NCBI GenBank assembly: GCA_905197115.1
Contig: CAJJXN010000031.1
Coordinates: 1-16,330, forward strand
Length of the DNA: 16,330 nt
DNA from: an uncultured Bacillota bacterium
GTDB taxonomy: Bacteria; Bacillota_I; Bacilli_A; RFN20; CAG-631
Direction: 5' to 3'
Shown here: positions 7,622 to 15,205 of the stretch, in pieces
Layout of the letters: every line of letters begins with the position of its first letter
Numbering within the stretch: the stretch's first letter is position 1
Program-made: the position numbers and the translations under genes
The notes under the pieces: model-generated
What the model was told of the DNA's origin: nothing
Databases searched by the model: none
What the model saw: the letters and a program-made list of their open reading frames with translations, nothing else

Positions 7622-10063
7622 ATGAAAAAAACAAAAATTGCAATTCTTACTTTATTATTAGTAGGTTTAATAATTGGAGTAGGTTTTTCAACTTGGCAAT
7701 TAGATATTTTTCAAAGTTCATCTAAAGTACAGCAATTAAAACAAGATGATATATTAGAAAATTATTCTTTTGCACCAGGAAAAAAACAATATGACAATGA
7801 TGAATATACCATTTATTTATTTCCTTCCACTTTATATTTAACGCATTATATTCAATATTTAGATTCAAAAGAATCAATTAAACCTGAAGAAATATATGGT
7901 TATATAGAGCCTAGAATTGATAAAATGGGGAATCCAATTGTAGATTCAAAAGGAAATGTTATTTATGATAAAGTTATCCAAGAAAATCAAAAGGGAGATG
8001 ATGGTTACTTAAATGAGGTAAAAAATAACCATAATTATCGGACTACTTCTCGTCCTTCTCAATATGATTATTGCTCTGATTGGGACAATAAAGGATTGTA
8101 TGGAGATCCAATTTTAGATCAAAATGTGAATTCTAAATTTGCTATTGAACAATACAATTATCGAAATCAACATGAGTATGATCGTTTTGGTTATTGGAAT
8201 TCTTTAAGTAAAGATGATGGAAGATGGCTTCCTATTAAAATTGTCGTGGACAAAAACTTTTCAAATGACTTTTATCAAGCTGTTTCCAAAAGACCTAAAT
8301 CTGATATGGGGGACCCACGAAGTTGGTTTGTTTATTCTTTTTCGAATTGGTGCTATGTTGAACACAAAGAAGATGGAACTTATCAATTACCTTATTTTAC
8401 AACGATATTAAATGAGCCAGAATTAGCTTCTTTTATTCCTTCAGATGTCAGCCAAATTTTTACATTAATGGAAAACTTTAAAGAATATGCTGATAGTGAT
8501 GGAATTATTCGTTTGTTTCCTAAATTTTCAAATGGGAAAGGGTATGATGCAAAAGAATATAGAAATGGTGGTAGAGATGCTATCAAAATGCGAGTTACCT
8601 ATAATGAAAATGCTGCAACATCATTAAAAAATGAAAATGATATTTATTTATCTTATTTAAATACGCCGGATAAAATAACCTATCGAAGTGGCTGGACACA
8701 AGTGAGTCCTTTGAAAGTAGTTTTTTACCCAAATATGATATTAGAAAACTATTCTTCTATTCAATTTCAATTAGGAAATTTAAGTAATTCAGTAGCTTCT
8801 TGGCAAGGTAACTGGCAAGATTTTTATAAAGTAGATGAGAAAACCATTCAACAAGTCGTTGATTACTATGGAACAGGTTATTATAATTTATATGTTTTTA
8901 TAGGAAATTGTGAGGGACCTTATAATGGTATTTATAGTGGAAACCTCAATAATGTTTATCAAGATGTCGTTAATGCTGCCAATGGCGCTGATATTCCTTA
9001 TTTTAAAGGTAGAAAATTAAGAGTCTTAGATGAAATGGATTCTAATTTAAAAGCAGCTAAAGTTTTAAATCGTCCTGTACGCTTGTGTATTGAAAAAATA
9101 CGTGATATTCGCATTATTCAAGATATTTCTAAAACACCGGATGAAGAAAACATTATTTCAAAATATTTAAATGAAAAACAAAGTTTTCGTTTAACAAATT
9201 ATTCTGTTTATGAAATGGAATCCTCTTATAATGAAATCGAAAATATAGGTTCAAAAACGCCTGTTAATCAAGAAAATCCTTATGTTTATTTACTTCGAAA
9301 TGTTGATTTTACCGAAGTTTCTACTAGTCGTTTTCAAATTCGATTTGGAGATACATACTTAGAAGACTTACCTTTTAATGATAAAATGGATGAAAATATC
9401 GACATGATTTTTGATCCTACAATTGAAAATAATAAAGGCACATTTAGTAAAGAACAACGTTTTATTAATGCATTTAGAAGTGGCGATGCAGGTTATTTTG
9501 AAATGGAAACGATGAACGTATTGCAAGAAAATGGAACTTATTCATCACAATTGTTTTTTAAATTAAAGAATGAGGATATGCGAGGAATATATGACTTTAT
9601 GATTGTATATAAAGATAATAAAGTTTCTTTATATACATATCGTCATACAAATATCTTTTTAAAAATATTAGCTCATGATGTAACTAAAATAGATGAACAA
9701 GGCTTTGTTCAACACAAAAGTGAAACTTGGGGTGAACAGTCCAATGCTTTAATCTTTCAAAAAGAATACCCTATCGGAGTAAAAATTCAATATGGTGATT
9801 TATGTGAAGTTCCTGGGGAACGTTCCAATAAAGATTTTGAATGGTGGAGTCCATCGTTAGAAGGATGGACTATTGAAAAATGTATCAATAATTATGTAGA
9901 ATCTTTATTAAAAAGCCAATATCCAAATAAAACCAAACAAGATGTGATTTTACGCGATCATGTAACACAAGCACAAGTTGCTTATTATGATAAAAATGAC
10001 CAATTAACATTTGAAACTTTTAAAATTCGAAAAAATTATATCTTTTATATTGTTGTATTATAA
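7622..10063 (+). CDS. Large secreted protein with SipW-type signal peptide
   Basis: An 813-aa protein I cannot assign to a family. It begins MKKTK, then a hydrophobic segment (about 6-23) and GVGFSTWQLDIFQS, the same G-x-G-F-S-x-W motif as the two smaller products of the locus. The long mature region is rich in Tyr, Asn, Asp and Trp, nearly free of Cys, and has no internal repeats, C-terminal helix, LPXTG or SLH signature that I can see. The start at 7622 follows GGAGGG (7610-7615) by six bases; an in-frame ATG at 7592 lies inside the preceding gene with no ribosome site. It is the last gene of the locus, with a terminator directly after the stop. It could be an adhesive tip or a large matrix protein; this is a guess from position and size. 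Confidence 0.7.
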   Translation: MKKTKIAILTLLLVGLIIGVGFSTWQLDIFQSSSKVQQLKQDDILENYSFAPGKKQYDNDEYTIYLFPSTLYLTHYIQYLDSKESIKPEEIYGYIEPRIDKMGNPIVDSKGNVIYDKVIQENQKGDDGYLNEVKNNHNYRTTSRPSQYDYCSDWDNKGLYGDPILDQNVNSKFAIEQYNYRNQHEYDRFGYWNSLSKDDGRWLPIKIVVDKNFSNDFYQAVSKRPKSDMGDPRSWFVYSFSNWCYVEHKEDGTYQLPYFTTILNEPELASFIPSDVSQIFTLMENFKEYADSDGIIRLFPKFSNGKGYDAKEYRNGGRDAIKMRVTYNENAATSLKNENDIYLSYLNTPDKITYRSGWTQVSPLKVVFYPNMILENYSSIQFQLGNLSNSVASWQGNWQDFYKVDEKTIQQVVDYYGTGYYNLYVFIGNCEGPYNGIYSGNLNNVYQDVVNAANGADIPYFKGRKLRVLDEMDSNLKAAKVLNRPVRLCIEKIRDIRIIQDISKTPDEENIISKYLNEKQSFRLTNYSVYEMESSYNEIENIGSKTPVNQENPYVYLLRNVDFTEVSTSRFQIRFGDTYLEDLPFNDKMDENIDMIFDPTIENNKGTFSKEQRFINAFRSGDAGYFEMETMNVLQENGTYSSQLFFKLKNEDMRGIYDFMIVYKDNKVSLYTYRHTNIFLKILAHDVTKIDEQGFVQHKSETWGEQSNALIFQKEYPIGVKIQYGDLCEVPGERSNKDFEWWSPSLEGWTIEKCINNYVESLLKSQYPNKTKQDVILRDHVTQAQVAYYDKNDQLTFETFKIRKNYIFYIVVL

Positions 10064-10092
10064 AAAGAAGATTTTGATATCTTCTTTTTTTT
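10062..10092 (+). terminator. Terminator closing the fibre locus
   Basis: The stem 10062-10072 / 10079-10089 (AAAAAGAAGAT with ATCTTCTTTTT), loop of six, with a T run to 10092, overlaps the stop codon of the 813-aa gene. The A-rich left arm gives T residues on the minus strand too, so it may also end transcripts of the convergent MFS gene. Confidence 0.8.
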
Positions 10093-10111
10093 ATATTAAA
10101 TAAATTTACTT

Positions 10112-11332
10112 TTAAGATGTTATTTTAAATTGCTGTATTTTTATAAAATTAATAAATAAAGGAATGATAAAAGCAAGAATATTGATGATTAACAACATAT
10201 ATAATAAGTAATTCCAACCATAATGATCGACGATAACACCAAGAAGATAAGAACTAATGGTGCTTCCTACATAACAAAAACCATTTAAAATTCCCGCCAC
10301 CATCCCTGAATTTATTTTGTTTCTTAAAAACAAAGGAGCCATGCTTGTAATAATATTATTGATTCCATGCATAAATAATGAAATGAGACAAAAAAAGAAC
10401 AATACAATAAACCAATAAGGTGTTTTAAAAAAGAAAATAATAATTGTAAGACTAATCGTAGACAATAAAAATAAGAGACTAACTAAATTAATGATAGAGT
10501 TGATTTTTTTAGAAAGACTTACTGCTAAAATTGTTCCAAGAGTTCCAAGAATAGGTAATATTAAAGTTAAAGAAATCGAAAGACTGTCGCTAAAATTGTA
10601 CTTTTCTTGTAAAATGGATGGAAGCCAAATCGTTAAACCATCTTTTAATAAGTTATTAATGATTGCTAAAAAAGCGAGAACCATTAAAATAATAAGAACG
10701 GATTTTTCTATGTGCTTTTGAATGTTTTGTTGAGAGTCATTTTCTATTTTTTCTTTTATTGTCGGATTACATGTTAACTTAGGATAAAAGATTAACCAAC
10801 AAATTCCTACTAAGAACATAAGAATAAAACTTAATAAAAAGACATATTTAAATCCATTAAATAAAGCAAACAATGCACTAATTCCATATATAAATAGTGT
10901 TCCACAAGCAACCGTAGTACCCATTACAACGACAGATTTTTTTAATTCTTGTTGTTTTAATTGACTTGCTAATATGTAAATTAAAAGTGGCCAAATAAAA
11001 GATTGAAGAAATCCATACAACAACCATAAATATTTCATGCAAGCAAATGGAATATCAAAGAAAGCAACAAAATTAATAAAAGCAGATACGATTAAAACTA
11101 AACCAATGGTTCCCCTTTTGTTATAATACTTACAACATAAACCATTTATAATTTGGCCAATACCATAAGCAAAAAAGAAAAAAGTTGTAACTAATCCTGC
11201 GCTTGCATGATTAATTTGATAATAGTTAATTATAGAAACCATATTAGAGTTATAACTATATCTTCCTAGATATGAACTTGTATATACGAGCCAACACATA
11301 AAAATGAGCCAATTTGACTTTGAATTTTTCAT
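10112..11332 (-). CDS. MFS transporter, organophosphate:phosphate antiporter-like
   Basis: A 12-helix major facilitator protein of 406 aa in the cytoplasmic membrane. The N-terminal stretch YTSSYLGRYSYNSNM, with its aromatic-Arg pattern, and NGLCCKYYNKRG after helix 2 resemble the GlpT/UhpT (OPA) subfamily, which exchanges sugar or glycerol phosphates for phosphate. Two six-helix halves are joined by a polar loop (about 188-212: NPTIKEKIENDSQQNIQKH). The second half contains KDGLTIWLPSILQEKYNFSD and MAGILNG-like VAGILNGFCYVGS, typical of OPA transporters. The substrate cannot be read from sequence. GGAG (11339-11342) lies six bases before the ATG. It is convergent with the fibre locus and transcribed in the same direction as the XRE gene upstream, across 181 bases, so it may be separate or loosely linked. 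Confidence 0.82.
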   Translation of the reverse strand: MKNSKSNWLIFMCWLVYTSSYLGRYSYNSNMVSIINYYQINHASAGLVTTFFFFAYGIGQIINGLCCKYYNKRGTIGLVLIVSAFINFVAFFDIPFACMKYLWLLYGFLQSFIWPLLIYILASQLKQQELKKSVVVMGTTVACGTLFIYGISALFALFNGFKYVFLLSFILMFLVGICWLIFYPKLTCNPTIKEKIENDSQQNIQKHIEKSVLIILMVLAFLAIINNLLKDGLTIWLPSILQEKYNFSDSLSISLTLILPILGTLGTILAVSLSKKINSIINLVSLLFLLSTISLTIIIFFFKTPYWFIVLFFFCLISLFMHGINNIITSMAPLFLRNKINSGMVAGILNGFCYVGSTISSYLLGVIVDHYGWNYLLYMLLIINILAFIIPLFINFIKIQQFKITS

Positions 11333-11513
11333 ACACTACTCCGTTTAGTTTTTTTTATATTTTACTACTTTTATACAAAAATAAATAGTAGTTTTCAAAA
11401 AAATCGCATCAAATGGAATTTATTTTTAAATTATCTGTGAGAGTCATAGTTATCTTTCATAATCTTTTTCATATCTTCATTTTATTTTATATGAATAACT
11501 AAAATAACAAGGT

Positions 11514-12548
11514 TTACATTCCATTATTATATTCATAATTTAAGGTCATTAAATAATTACTTTGTCCTAACATTATATAATTAAAATGATGTGTTTCTTT
11601 AACATATATATAATGTAATTTTAAATCTTGATCATATACTTCTTCAAATAAAGTATTATTATCAAAATCTTTAATTTGAATAACATCTAAATTATTTTTA
11701 AGTGTTGCAAAAAAATAGATTCTATCGTCTTTTTTTAAGGTTAAATTTTCTATATACCAAGAATAAAGAAATAAAGAACTATATTCATCATCATCTTTTA
11801 ATACTTGAATCATATCAATAGGAGGCTTTGCATTATTAACATAATACAGCGTTATTTTTTCATAAAGACTAGCGATTCTTTTAGAATTCAATGTAATACT
11901 TGATCTATAATTTTCTATATAAGTTTCAGTTAGAGTTAAATCATAGTATCCTTCTTTTTGAACAAAAAAACCTCCGTTTGGTTCAGGGATAATAGGAGTA
12001 CTCCACATAATCAATGTGTTCGATAATATATTTTGATTTTCACAAATTTGAATTGTATCTCCTCTGTTGAGTGGTAGATTAAAAATTACATATCCATATC
12101 CTTCTTTTTCAGATTCATTAGATGGTTTTATGATTTCATATTTAAAGTTATAAGTATCTTTATTGTTTATAATTAATGCATAGTTTGAAACAGTAGTGTT
12201 AGATGATTTTAAAGTTTTCGTTTTTTTCAATCCAATTGAATAAACGATGAAAATAGTTATAACAGCTACAATCAACAATATAGATAATAAATAAATGATT
12301 TTTTGAAACTTAGAAATTTTTTTGTTTTTAGAAGTAATTATTTTTTCGCTTTCAAGATCTAAGATCAAGTCTTCTTTTACAACATTAAAGTAATCGCATA
12401 ATCGTGAAAGATTATCTTCATTTGGAATTGCTAATCCTGTTTCCCATTTGGCAATAACACTTCTACTTAGATGTAATGCTTCTGCTAAGTCATATTGCGA
12501 AATATTTTCTTTTTTTCTTAATTCTTTTAATTTTTCTTGGAATAACAT
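11514..12548 (-). CDS. Membrane-anchored XRE-family regulator
   Basis: A 344-aa protein joining a cytoplasmic helix-turn-helix domain (about residues 7-57: LKELRKKENISQYDLAEAL, then SRSVIAKWETGLAIPNEDNL) to one membrane helix (about 84-107) and a roughly 235-residue extracytoplasmic domain with beta-like pattern and no family I recognise. This layout suggests a one-component sensor in which an outside signal changes DNA binding. The start at 12548 is set by GGAGG (12557-12561) eight bases upstream; the frame is open five codons farther but without a ribosome site. Two direct copies of TGGTTCTTT (12595-12603 and 12615-12623), 20 bases apart, lie just upstream and are candidate self-operators. 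The closest genes that it might control are the MFS transporter and the unknown 156-aa gene. Confidence 0.82.
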   Translation of the reverse strand: MLFQEKLKELRKKENISQYDLAEALHLSRSVIAKWETGLAIPNEDNLSRLCDYFNVVKEDLILDLESEKIITSKNKKISKFQKIIYLLSILLIVAVITIFIVYSIGLKKTKTLKSSNTTVSNYALIINNKDTYNFKYEIIKPSNESEKEGYGYVIFNLPLNRGDTIQICENQNILSNTLIMWSTPIIPEPNGGFFVQKEGYYDLTLTETYIENYRSSITLNSKRIASLYEKITLYYVNNAKPPIDMIQVLKDDDEYSSLFLYSWYIENLTLKKDDRIYFFATLKNNLDVIQIKDFDNNTLFEEVYDQDLKLHYIYVKETHHFNYIMLGQSNYLMTLNYEYNNGM

Positions 12549-12594
12549 AATTCCCACCTCCACTATTATTATAGAGGAAAGCGAGTATTTTATT

Positions 12595-12623
12595 TGGTTC
12601 TTTATTAATTAAAATGGTTCTTT
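12595..12623. promoter_or_regulatory. Direct-repeat operator candidate upstream of the XRE gene
   Basis: TGGTTCTTT occurs at 12595-12603 and again at 12615-12623, exactly 20 bases apart (about two helical turns). An inverted partner of the second copy's context, AACCATTTT at 12658-12666, matches AAAATGGTT at 12611-12619. Such spacing on one face of the helix is usual for cooperative binding, and the site lies about 50 bases before the XRE start. Confidence 0.4.
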
Positions 12624-12736
12624 TTGTAATATGTCATAAAATTTTTTGAAAAATTTTAACCATTTTTTATAAATCTTTTAAATTCATATTATTAGAATTA
12701 AAAAAAATATTAACGGTTTAAAATATAATGAGTTCA

Positions 12737-13207
12737 TTATTTATAATAATCATCATTTTCTTCATATATCAATTGTGTTTGTTTTGATATGTATTTTAAA
12801 ATTGGAGAAATATTTTTTTTATTTTTTAAGAATAAACAACTACCCCAATCGTAATCATAAGATATAAAGATTAATTTAATATTTTTCATAACTTGTCTTA
12901 TTTTATTTGCATCAAAAATATCATCATAAAGAAAGAAAAAATTTTCATTAGATTTTTCTAAAACCAAACAACAATCTGCCTCTAAATCATTTTTCTTTCG
13001 TTCATTTAAAGGTTTACTATTTGAAGGGTTTAAATAATATGGTGGAGCATCATCAAACGTAATAGGCATATCTTGAAAATAATATACATTTTTAACACTC
13101 AATGTATGAAAAAAGTTTTTCATATCAAATGCAGATAAACCTTTAAACCAAATTTCATAAAGTCCTTTTTCTCTAATTAAGAATTTATAATAAACTATTT
13201 TTCTCAT
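12737..13207 (-). CDS. Hypothetical protein, 156 aa
   Basis: Not recognised. The product is soluble-looking, with no signal peptide or membrane helix, rich in Lys, Asp, Phe and Tyr, and acidic near the C-terminus (YEENDDYYK). The N-terminal MRKIVYYKFLIREKGLYEIW looks like paired beta strands, and DDAPPYYLNPSNSKPLN gives a polar loop. The start at 13207 follows GGAG (13215-13218) by seven bases; the frame extends 11 codons upstream to 13240 without a ribosome site. A good promoter at 13292-13319 serves it. Size, charge and orphan setting would suit a stress or immunity-type protein, but nothing in the sequence proves that. Confidence 0.65.
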   Translation of the reverse strand: MRKIVYYKFLIREKGLYEIWFKGLSAFDMKNFFHTLSVKNVYYFQDMPITFDDAPPYYLNPSNSKPLNERKKNDLEADCCLVLEKSNENFFFLYDDIFDANKIRQVMKNIKLIFISYDYDWGSCLFLKNKKNISPILKYISKQTQLIYEENDDYYK

Positions 13208-13252
13208 TTTTATTCTCCAATAACAAATTGTTGTAATCATTACTAAATTGAG

Positions 13253-13365
13253 TAATCTTATCGACGATGCAGACTATTCTTTTATATTTTTATTATAACA
13301 TGTGAATTATTTTTTTCAAAATCATTCTATAAAAATAATTTTAATTGATAGTCTACGTAAGATTA
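13253..13365. repeat. Imperfect inverted repeat flanking a promoter
   Basis: The left arm has TAATCTTA (13253-13260), ten bases, and AGACTAT (13271-13277). The right arm has ATAGTCT (13348-13354), ACG, and TAAGATTA (13358-13365), exact complements of both blocks in reverse order. The arms differ by a 7-base gap between their blocks and enclose 70 bases that contain the promoter of the 156-aa gene. It may be a hairpin, a regulator site pair or the ends of a small mobile element. Confidence 0.6.
13292..13319 (-). promoter_or_regulatory. Promoter of the 156-aa gene
   Basis: On the minus strand, TTGAAA (13314-13319), a 16-base spacer and TATAAT (13292-13297) preceded by TGT give an extended -10 promoter. 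The start of transcription would fall near 13285, leaving a leader of about 80 bases before the ATG at 13207. The leader contains the left arm of the inverted repeat at 13253-13277. Confidence 0.7.
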
Positions 13366-13467
13366 AATCTCGTTTTTTAAAAAGAAAACAAAAACAAACC
13401 TTAAAATAGAAATCTATTTAACAATTTTTTATAGGACATAATTGTGTGAAAATTTATAAAAAACAAG

Positions 13468-13505
13468 AAAAAAAGTTCTAAAAACAATATGTTTTGGAAC
13501 TTTTT
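13468..13505 (-). terminator. Terminator after the degraded small gene
   Basis: A long hairpin pairs 13471-13484 with 13492-13505 (AAAAGTTC against GAACTTTT plus an A/T-rich inner part, one mismatch), with a run of A at 13468-13474 that becomes T on the minus strand. It lies directly after the likely original stop of the frameshifted gene at 13504-13740. Plus-strand termination is also possible. Confidence 0.65.
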
Positions 13506-13740
13506 AAGACTCTTTTTTTTTTATAATAAACTTTTGCGTCACAGTGAGAAGCAAACTCATATCTTATTGTTAAACGTTTATTTTTATAATACGGCTTCCC
13601 ATCATGTCCTAAAACACCTTTATCAAGGTCATCATATATAACTATTAAACATTTATTTTCAATTATTATTTCAGTAGCTATGAATCATGCATTGCATCCA
13701 TATCTAATTTATTTTTAATGATATAATTTACTTCATCCAT
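13504..13740 (-). pseudogene. Frameshifted small gene, unknown function
   Basis: An ATG at 13740 with GGAG (13751-13754) ten bases upstream starts MDEVNYIIKNKLDMDAMHDS, then hits TAG. A shifted frame continues sensibly as ATEIIIENKCLIVIYDDLD, then KGVLGHDGKPYYKNKRLTIR and YEFASHCDAKVYYKKK. Within a run of ten A (13513-13522 complement) a second slip is needed to reach the TAA at 13504-13506, which sits right before a terminator. The rebuilt protein would have about 78 residues: a helix followed by beta strands, cytoplasmic, family not recognised. Keeping a ribosome site and terminator shows that it was recently a gene. The homopolymer slip could be a sequencing error; the first shift is not in a homopolymer. 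Confidence 0.6.
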
Positions 13741-14150
13741 TTTGTATTATCTCCAAACGCAAATTATAACCGTAAAACTTTTAATTATCAATATTTTTGC
13801 AGTTAGGGTATTGAATTTCCAAAATTTAACTATTTTTATGTTTGGGGAATGTTTTTTTATTAATATTTGTAAGATTACCTAACTTTCGCTTTCTATAAAA
13901 TCAGTCGGATAAAATAATCGTTTGATAATGTGAAACCACCTATACCAAATCGTTTAACTAATGGGTGTATTAATAGCGATAAATTTCACTTTATTTCTTG
14001 TACAGTATTAATACTTTTTGTTATATTATGGATAAATATACCCTATACGTAGAGACTTGAATCCCTTGAAAAGCAAAAAAAATTTGACACTTTTATTGTA
14101 TCAAACTTGATTTACTATAATGGCAAAGATGTACTACTATAATACAATTT
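13741..14150. other. AT-rich intergenic stretch with faint coding decay
   Basis: No convincing gene. The minus strand around 13880-13960 translates to a plausible but stop-broken trace (KFIAINTPIS, stop, then TIWYRWFHIIKRLFYPTDFI), perhaps a remnant, not identified. A 12-bp perfect palindrome AGTATTAATACT lies at 14004-14015. A TTGACA at 14084-14089 and two TATAAT boxes at 14116-14121 and 14138-14143 are present, but the spacings (26 bases and more) do not make a normal promoter. Confidence 0.45.
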
Positions 14151-14218
14151 GCATACCCCTAGTTTTTCTGCATACCCTTGGCATAATATTGCATACCCTT
14201 TAAGAAAAGTGCATACCC
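14151..14218. repeat. Iteron-like array: four GCATACCC direct repeats
   Basis: GCATACCC occurs at 14151-14158, 14170-14177, 14191-14198 and 14211-14218, with starts 19, 21 and 20 bases apart. Each is preceded by T or G and followed by CT or TT; the first and last copies share the longer form GCATACCCCTA or GCATACCCCTAA. A reversed GTATGCA lies at 14238-14244 and a lone TGCATAC at 14296-14302. Spacers are AT-rich and unlike each other. One copy per two helical turns is typical of binding sites for an initiator, partition or repressor protein of a mobile element. No gene for such a protein lies nearby. Confidence 0.75.
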
Positions 14219-14249
14219 CTAATTTTTATTGACTAGTGTATGCAGTGCA

Positions 14250-14677
14250 TTATAGATATTCTAAAATATGCTCCAAATCATTTTTGATTAAGGATTGCAT
14301 ACTTTCTTTATATTTAGACAACTCCAAATTTCTTAATTGCTTGCTATAATGTTCGTCAACTCAATTTTATAAATTAAAATCTGATTTAGCTTTTCTAAAC
14401 ATTGTCTTACTGAAGTACCTTTTTCATCTTACAACTCTCTTAATATAATATCAATATTATCGTTTATTTTATTTTTTGTATCCCATTTCGCCAAACAACA
14501 AATTAGTCTAAATCCACGCACTCTGATAAAAGACCTTTCGTCATTTAGCATTTTCAACAATAAATCAAAATAATTATACAACTCATTTGATTCGGTAGTA
14601 ATAACTTCCAAATCTAATAATGTTTTATACGCACTATTATTATCTTTGTTATATAAGTTTTCTATTTTTTCTTTCAT
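14250..14677 (-). pseudogene. HEAT-repeat-like small protein, broken
   Basis: The frame from ATG 14677 gives 82 residues (MKEKIENLYNKDNNSAYKTL..., SFIRVRGFRLICCLAKWDTK) and ends REL at a TAA (14429-14431). The same frame goes on as DEKGTSVRQCLEKLNQILIY, then a one-base shift near 14340-14350 leads into KQLRNLELSKYKESMQSLIK and NDLEHILEYL with its own TAA at 14250-14252. Rebuilt, it is about 142 residues of paired helices, like the short HEAT-type proteins common in Clostridia, which have no defined function. One nonsense change and one frameshift show real decay. GGAG (14694-14697) is 16 bases before the ATG, farther than normal, so the start region has decayed as well. Confidence 0.65.
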
Positions 14678-14693
14678 AGCGAATACATTGTCA

Positions 14694-14723
14694 CTCCGTT
14701 AAATTGAAATTTATAGTATCAAA
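14694..14723 (-). repeat. Junction repeat, copy 1 (between HEAT pseudogene and GNAT)
   Basis: On the minus strand it runs from the TGA stop of the GNAT gene (14719-14721, within TTTGAT) through AAATTTCAATTTAACGGAG, the ribosome site of the next gene. A second copy at 15177-15205 matches almost base for base, with the preceding gene's TGA at the same place. A shorter related segment lies at 15556-15567. Confidence 0.75.
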
Positions 14724-15158
14724 TAGCGTTTCCGTATCTCAATATGTAGTGAGAATAATTTTCGTCCACAACGACAAAGCCATTTTTTTCATAAAATTTC
14801 TTGGCGGGATTACTCTTAAAAGTATCTAAAAATATCGGTTTATTCAATTCATCTGCTTTTTTAATAAAGTCTTGTAAGATTAAAGAGCCTAATCCGTTGT
14901 TACGATATTCGGGTAACAAGGTAAAGACATCTACTACAATTTTAGAATCTTCTTCTTTATAATAAACATATCGGCGGATAGATTTTTGACTACAATTTTA
15001 AGAAGATTAGTTTTTAATTGTTTCAAATGACTTTCCATAATAGACATATCGCAAACACCAAAAAACTCTAATATATACTTTTCAAAAGCATCTATTTGGC
15101 ACTTTATATAATTGTCGTGGTCAGCATCGGTATATTGAACTAATTCATAGGTTTTCAT
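14719..15158 (-). pseudogene. GNAT-family N-acetyltransferase, frameshifted
   Basis: The N-terminal part (MKTYELVQYTDADHDNYIKC, then QIDAFEKYILEFFG and MESHLKQLKTNLLKIVV) and the C-terminal part (LLPEYRNNGLGSLILQDFI, then PIFLDTFKSNPAKKFYEKNG) lie in different frames. The frames meet near 14970-14985, where the shifted frame reads YVYYKEEDSKIVVDVFTLLP, so a single base shift splits an otherwise complete enzyme of about 146 residues. The acetyl-CoA-binding motif R-N-x-G-L-G and the family ending FYEKNGF are intact. GNAT enzymes move an acetyl group from acetyl-CoA to an amine; the substrate is unknown. The start is taken at 15158 from the family-like MKTYELV; an in-frame ATG at 15182 exists. 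Ribosome site GGAG lies 18 bases before 15158, which is too far. Sequencing error cannot be ruled out, but the site is not a homopolymer. Confidence 0.75.
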
Positions 15159-15176
15159 TATGGTTCGTTTATAATT

Positions 15177-15205
15177 CTCCATTAAATTGAAATTTGTAAA
15201 TCAAA
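15177..15205 (-). repeat. Junction repeat, copy 2 (between GNAT and the 115-aa gene)
   Basis: This is the second copy of the element at 14694-14723. It again starts in TTTGAT with the TGA stop of the preceding gene (15201-15203) and ends in AAATTTCAATTTAATGGAG. The two copies differ at about four positions including a one-base gap. Confidence 0.75.

Noticed and set aside
8214..8586. Short frames on both strands inside the 813-aa gene
   Set aside because: They lie fully within a long gene with consistent codon use and lack start signals.
11447..11501. Inverted pair TAGTTAT / ATAACTA between the XRE and MFS genes
   Set aside because: Seven A/T-rich bases with a long spacer are expected by chance in DNA of this composition, and there is no T run to make it a terminator.
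14151..14302. CRISPR array
   Set aside because: The repeat unit is only 8-9 bases with spacers of about 12, far below CRISPR sizes, and no cas gene is present; an iteron-like array fits better.
14694..15205. Integron attC sites
   Set aside because: The junction repeats are about 30 bases, lack the paired core sites and imperfect dyad of attC, and no integrase is in the window. Only the cassette-like layout is kept as a finding.
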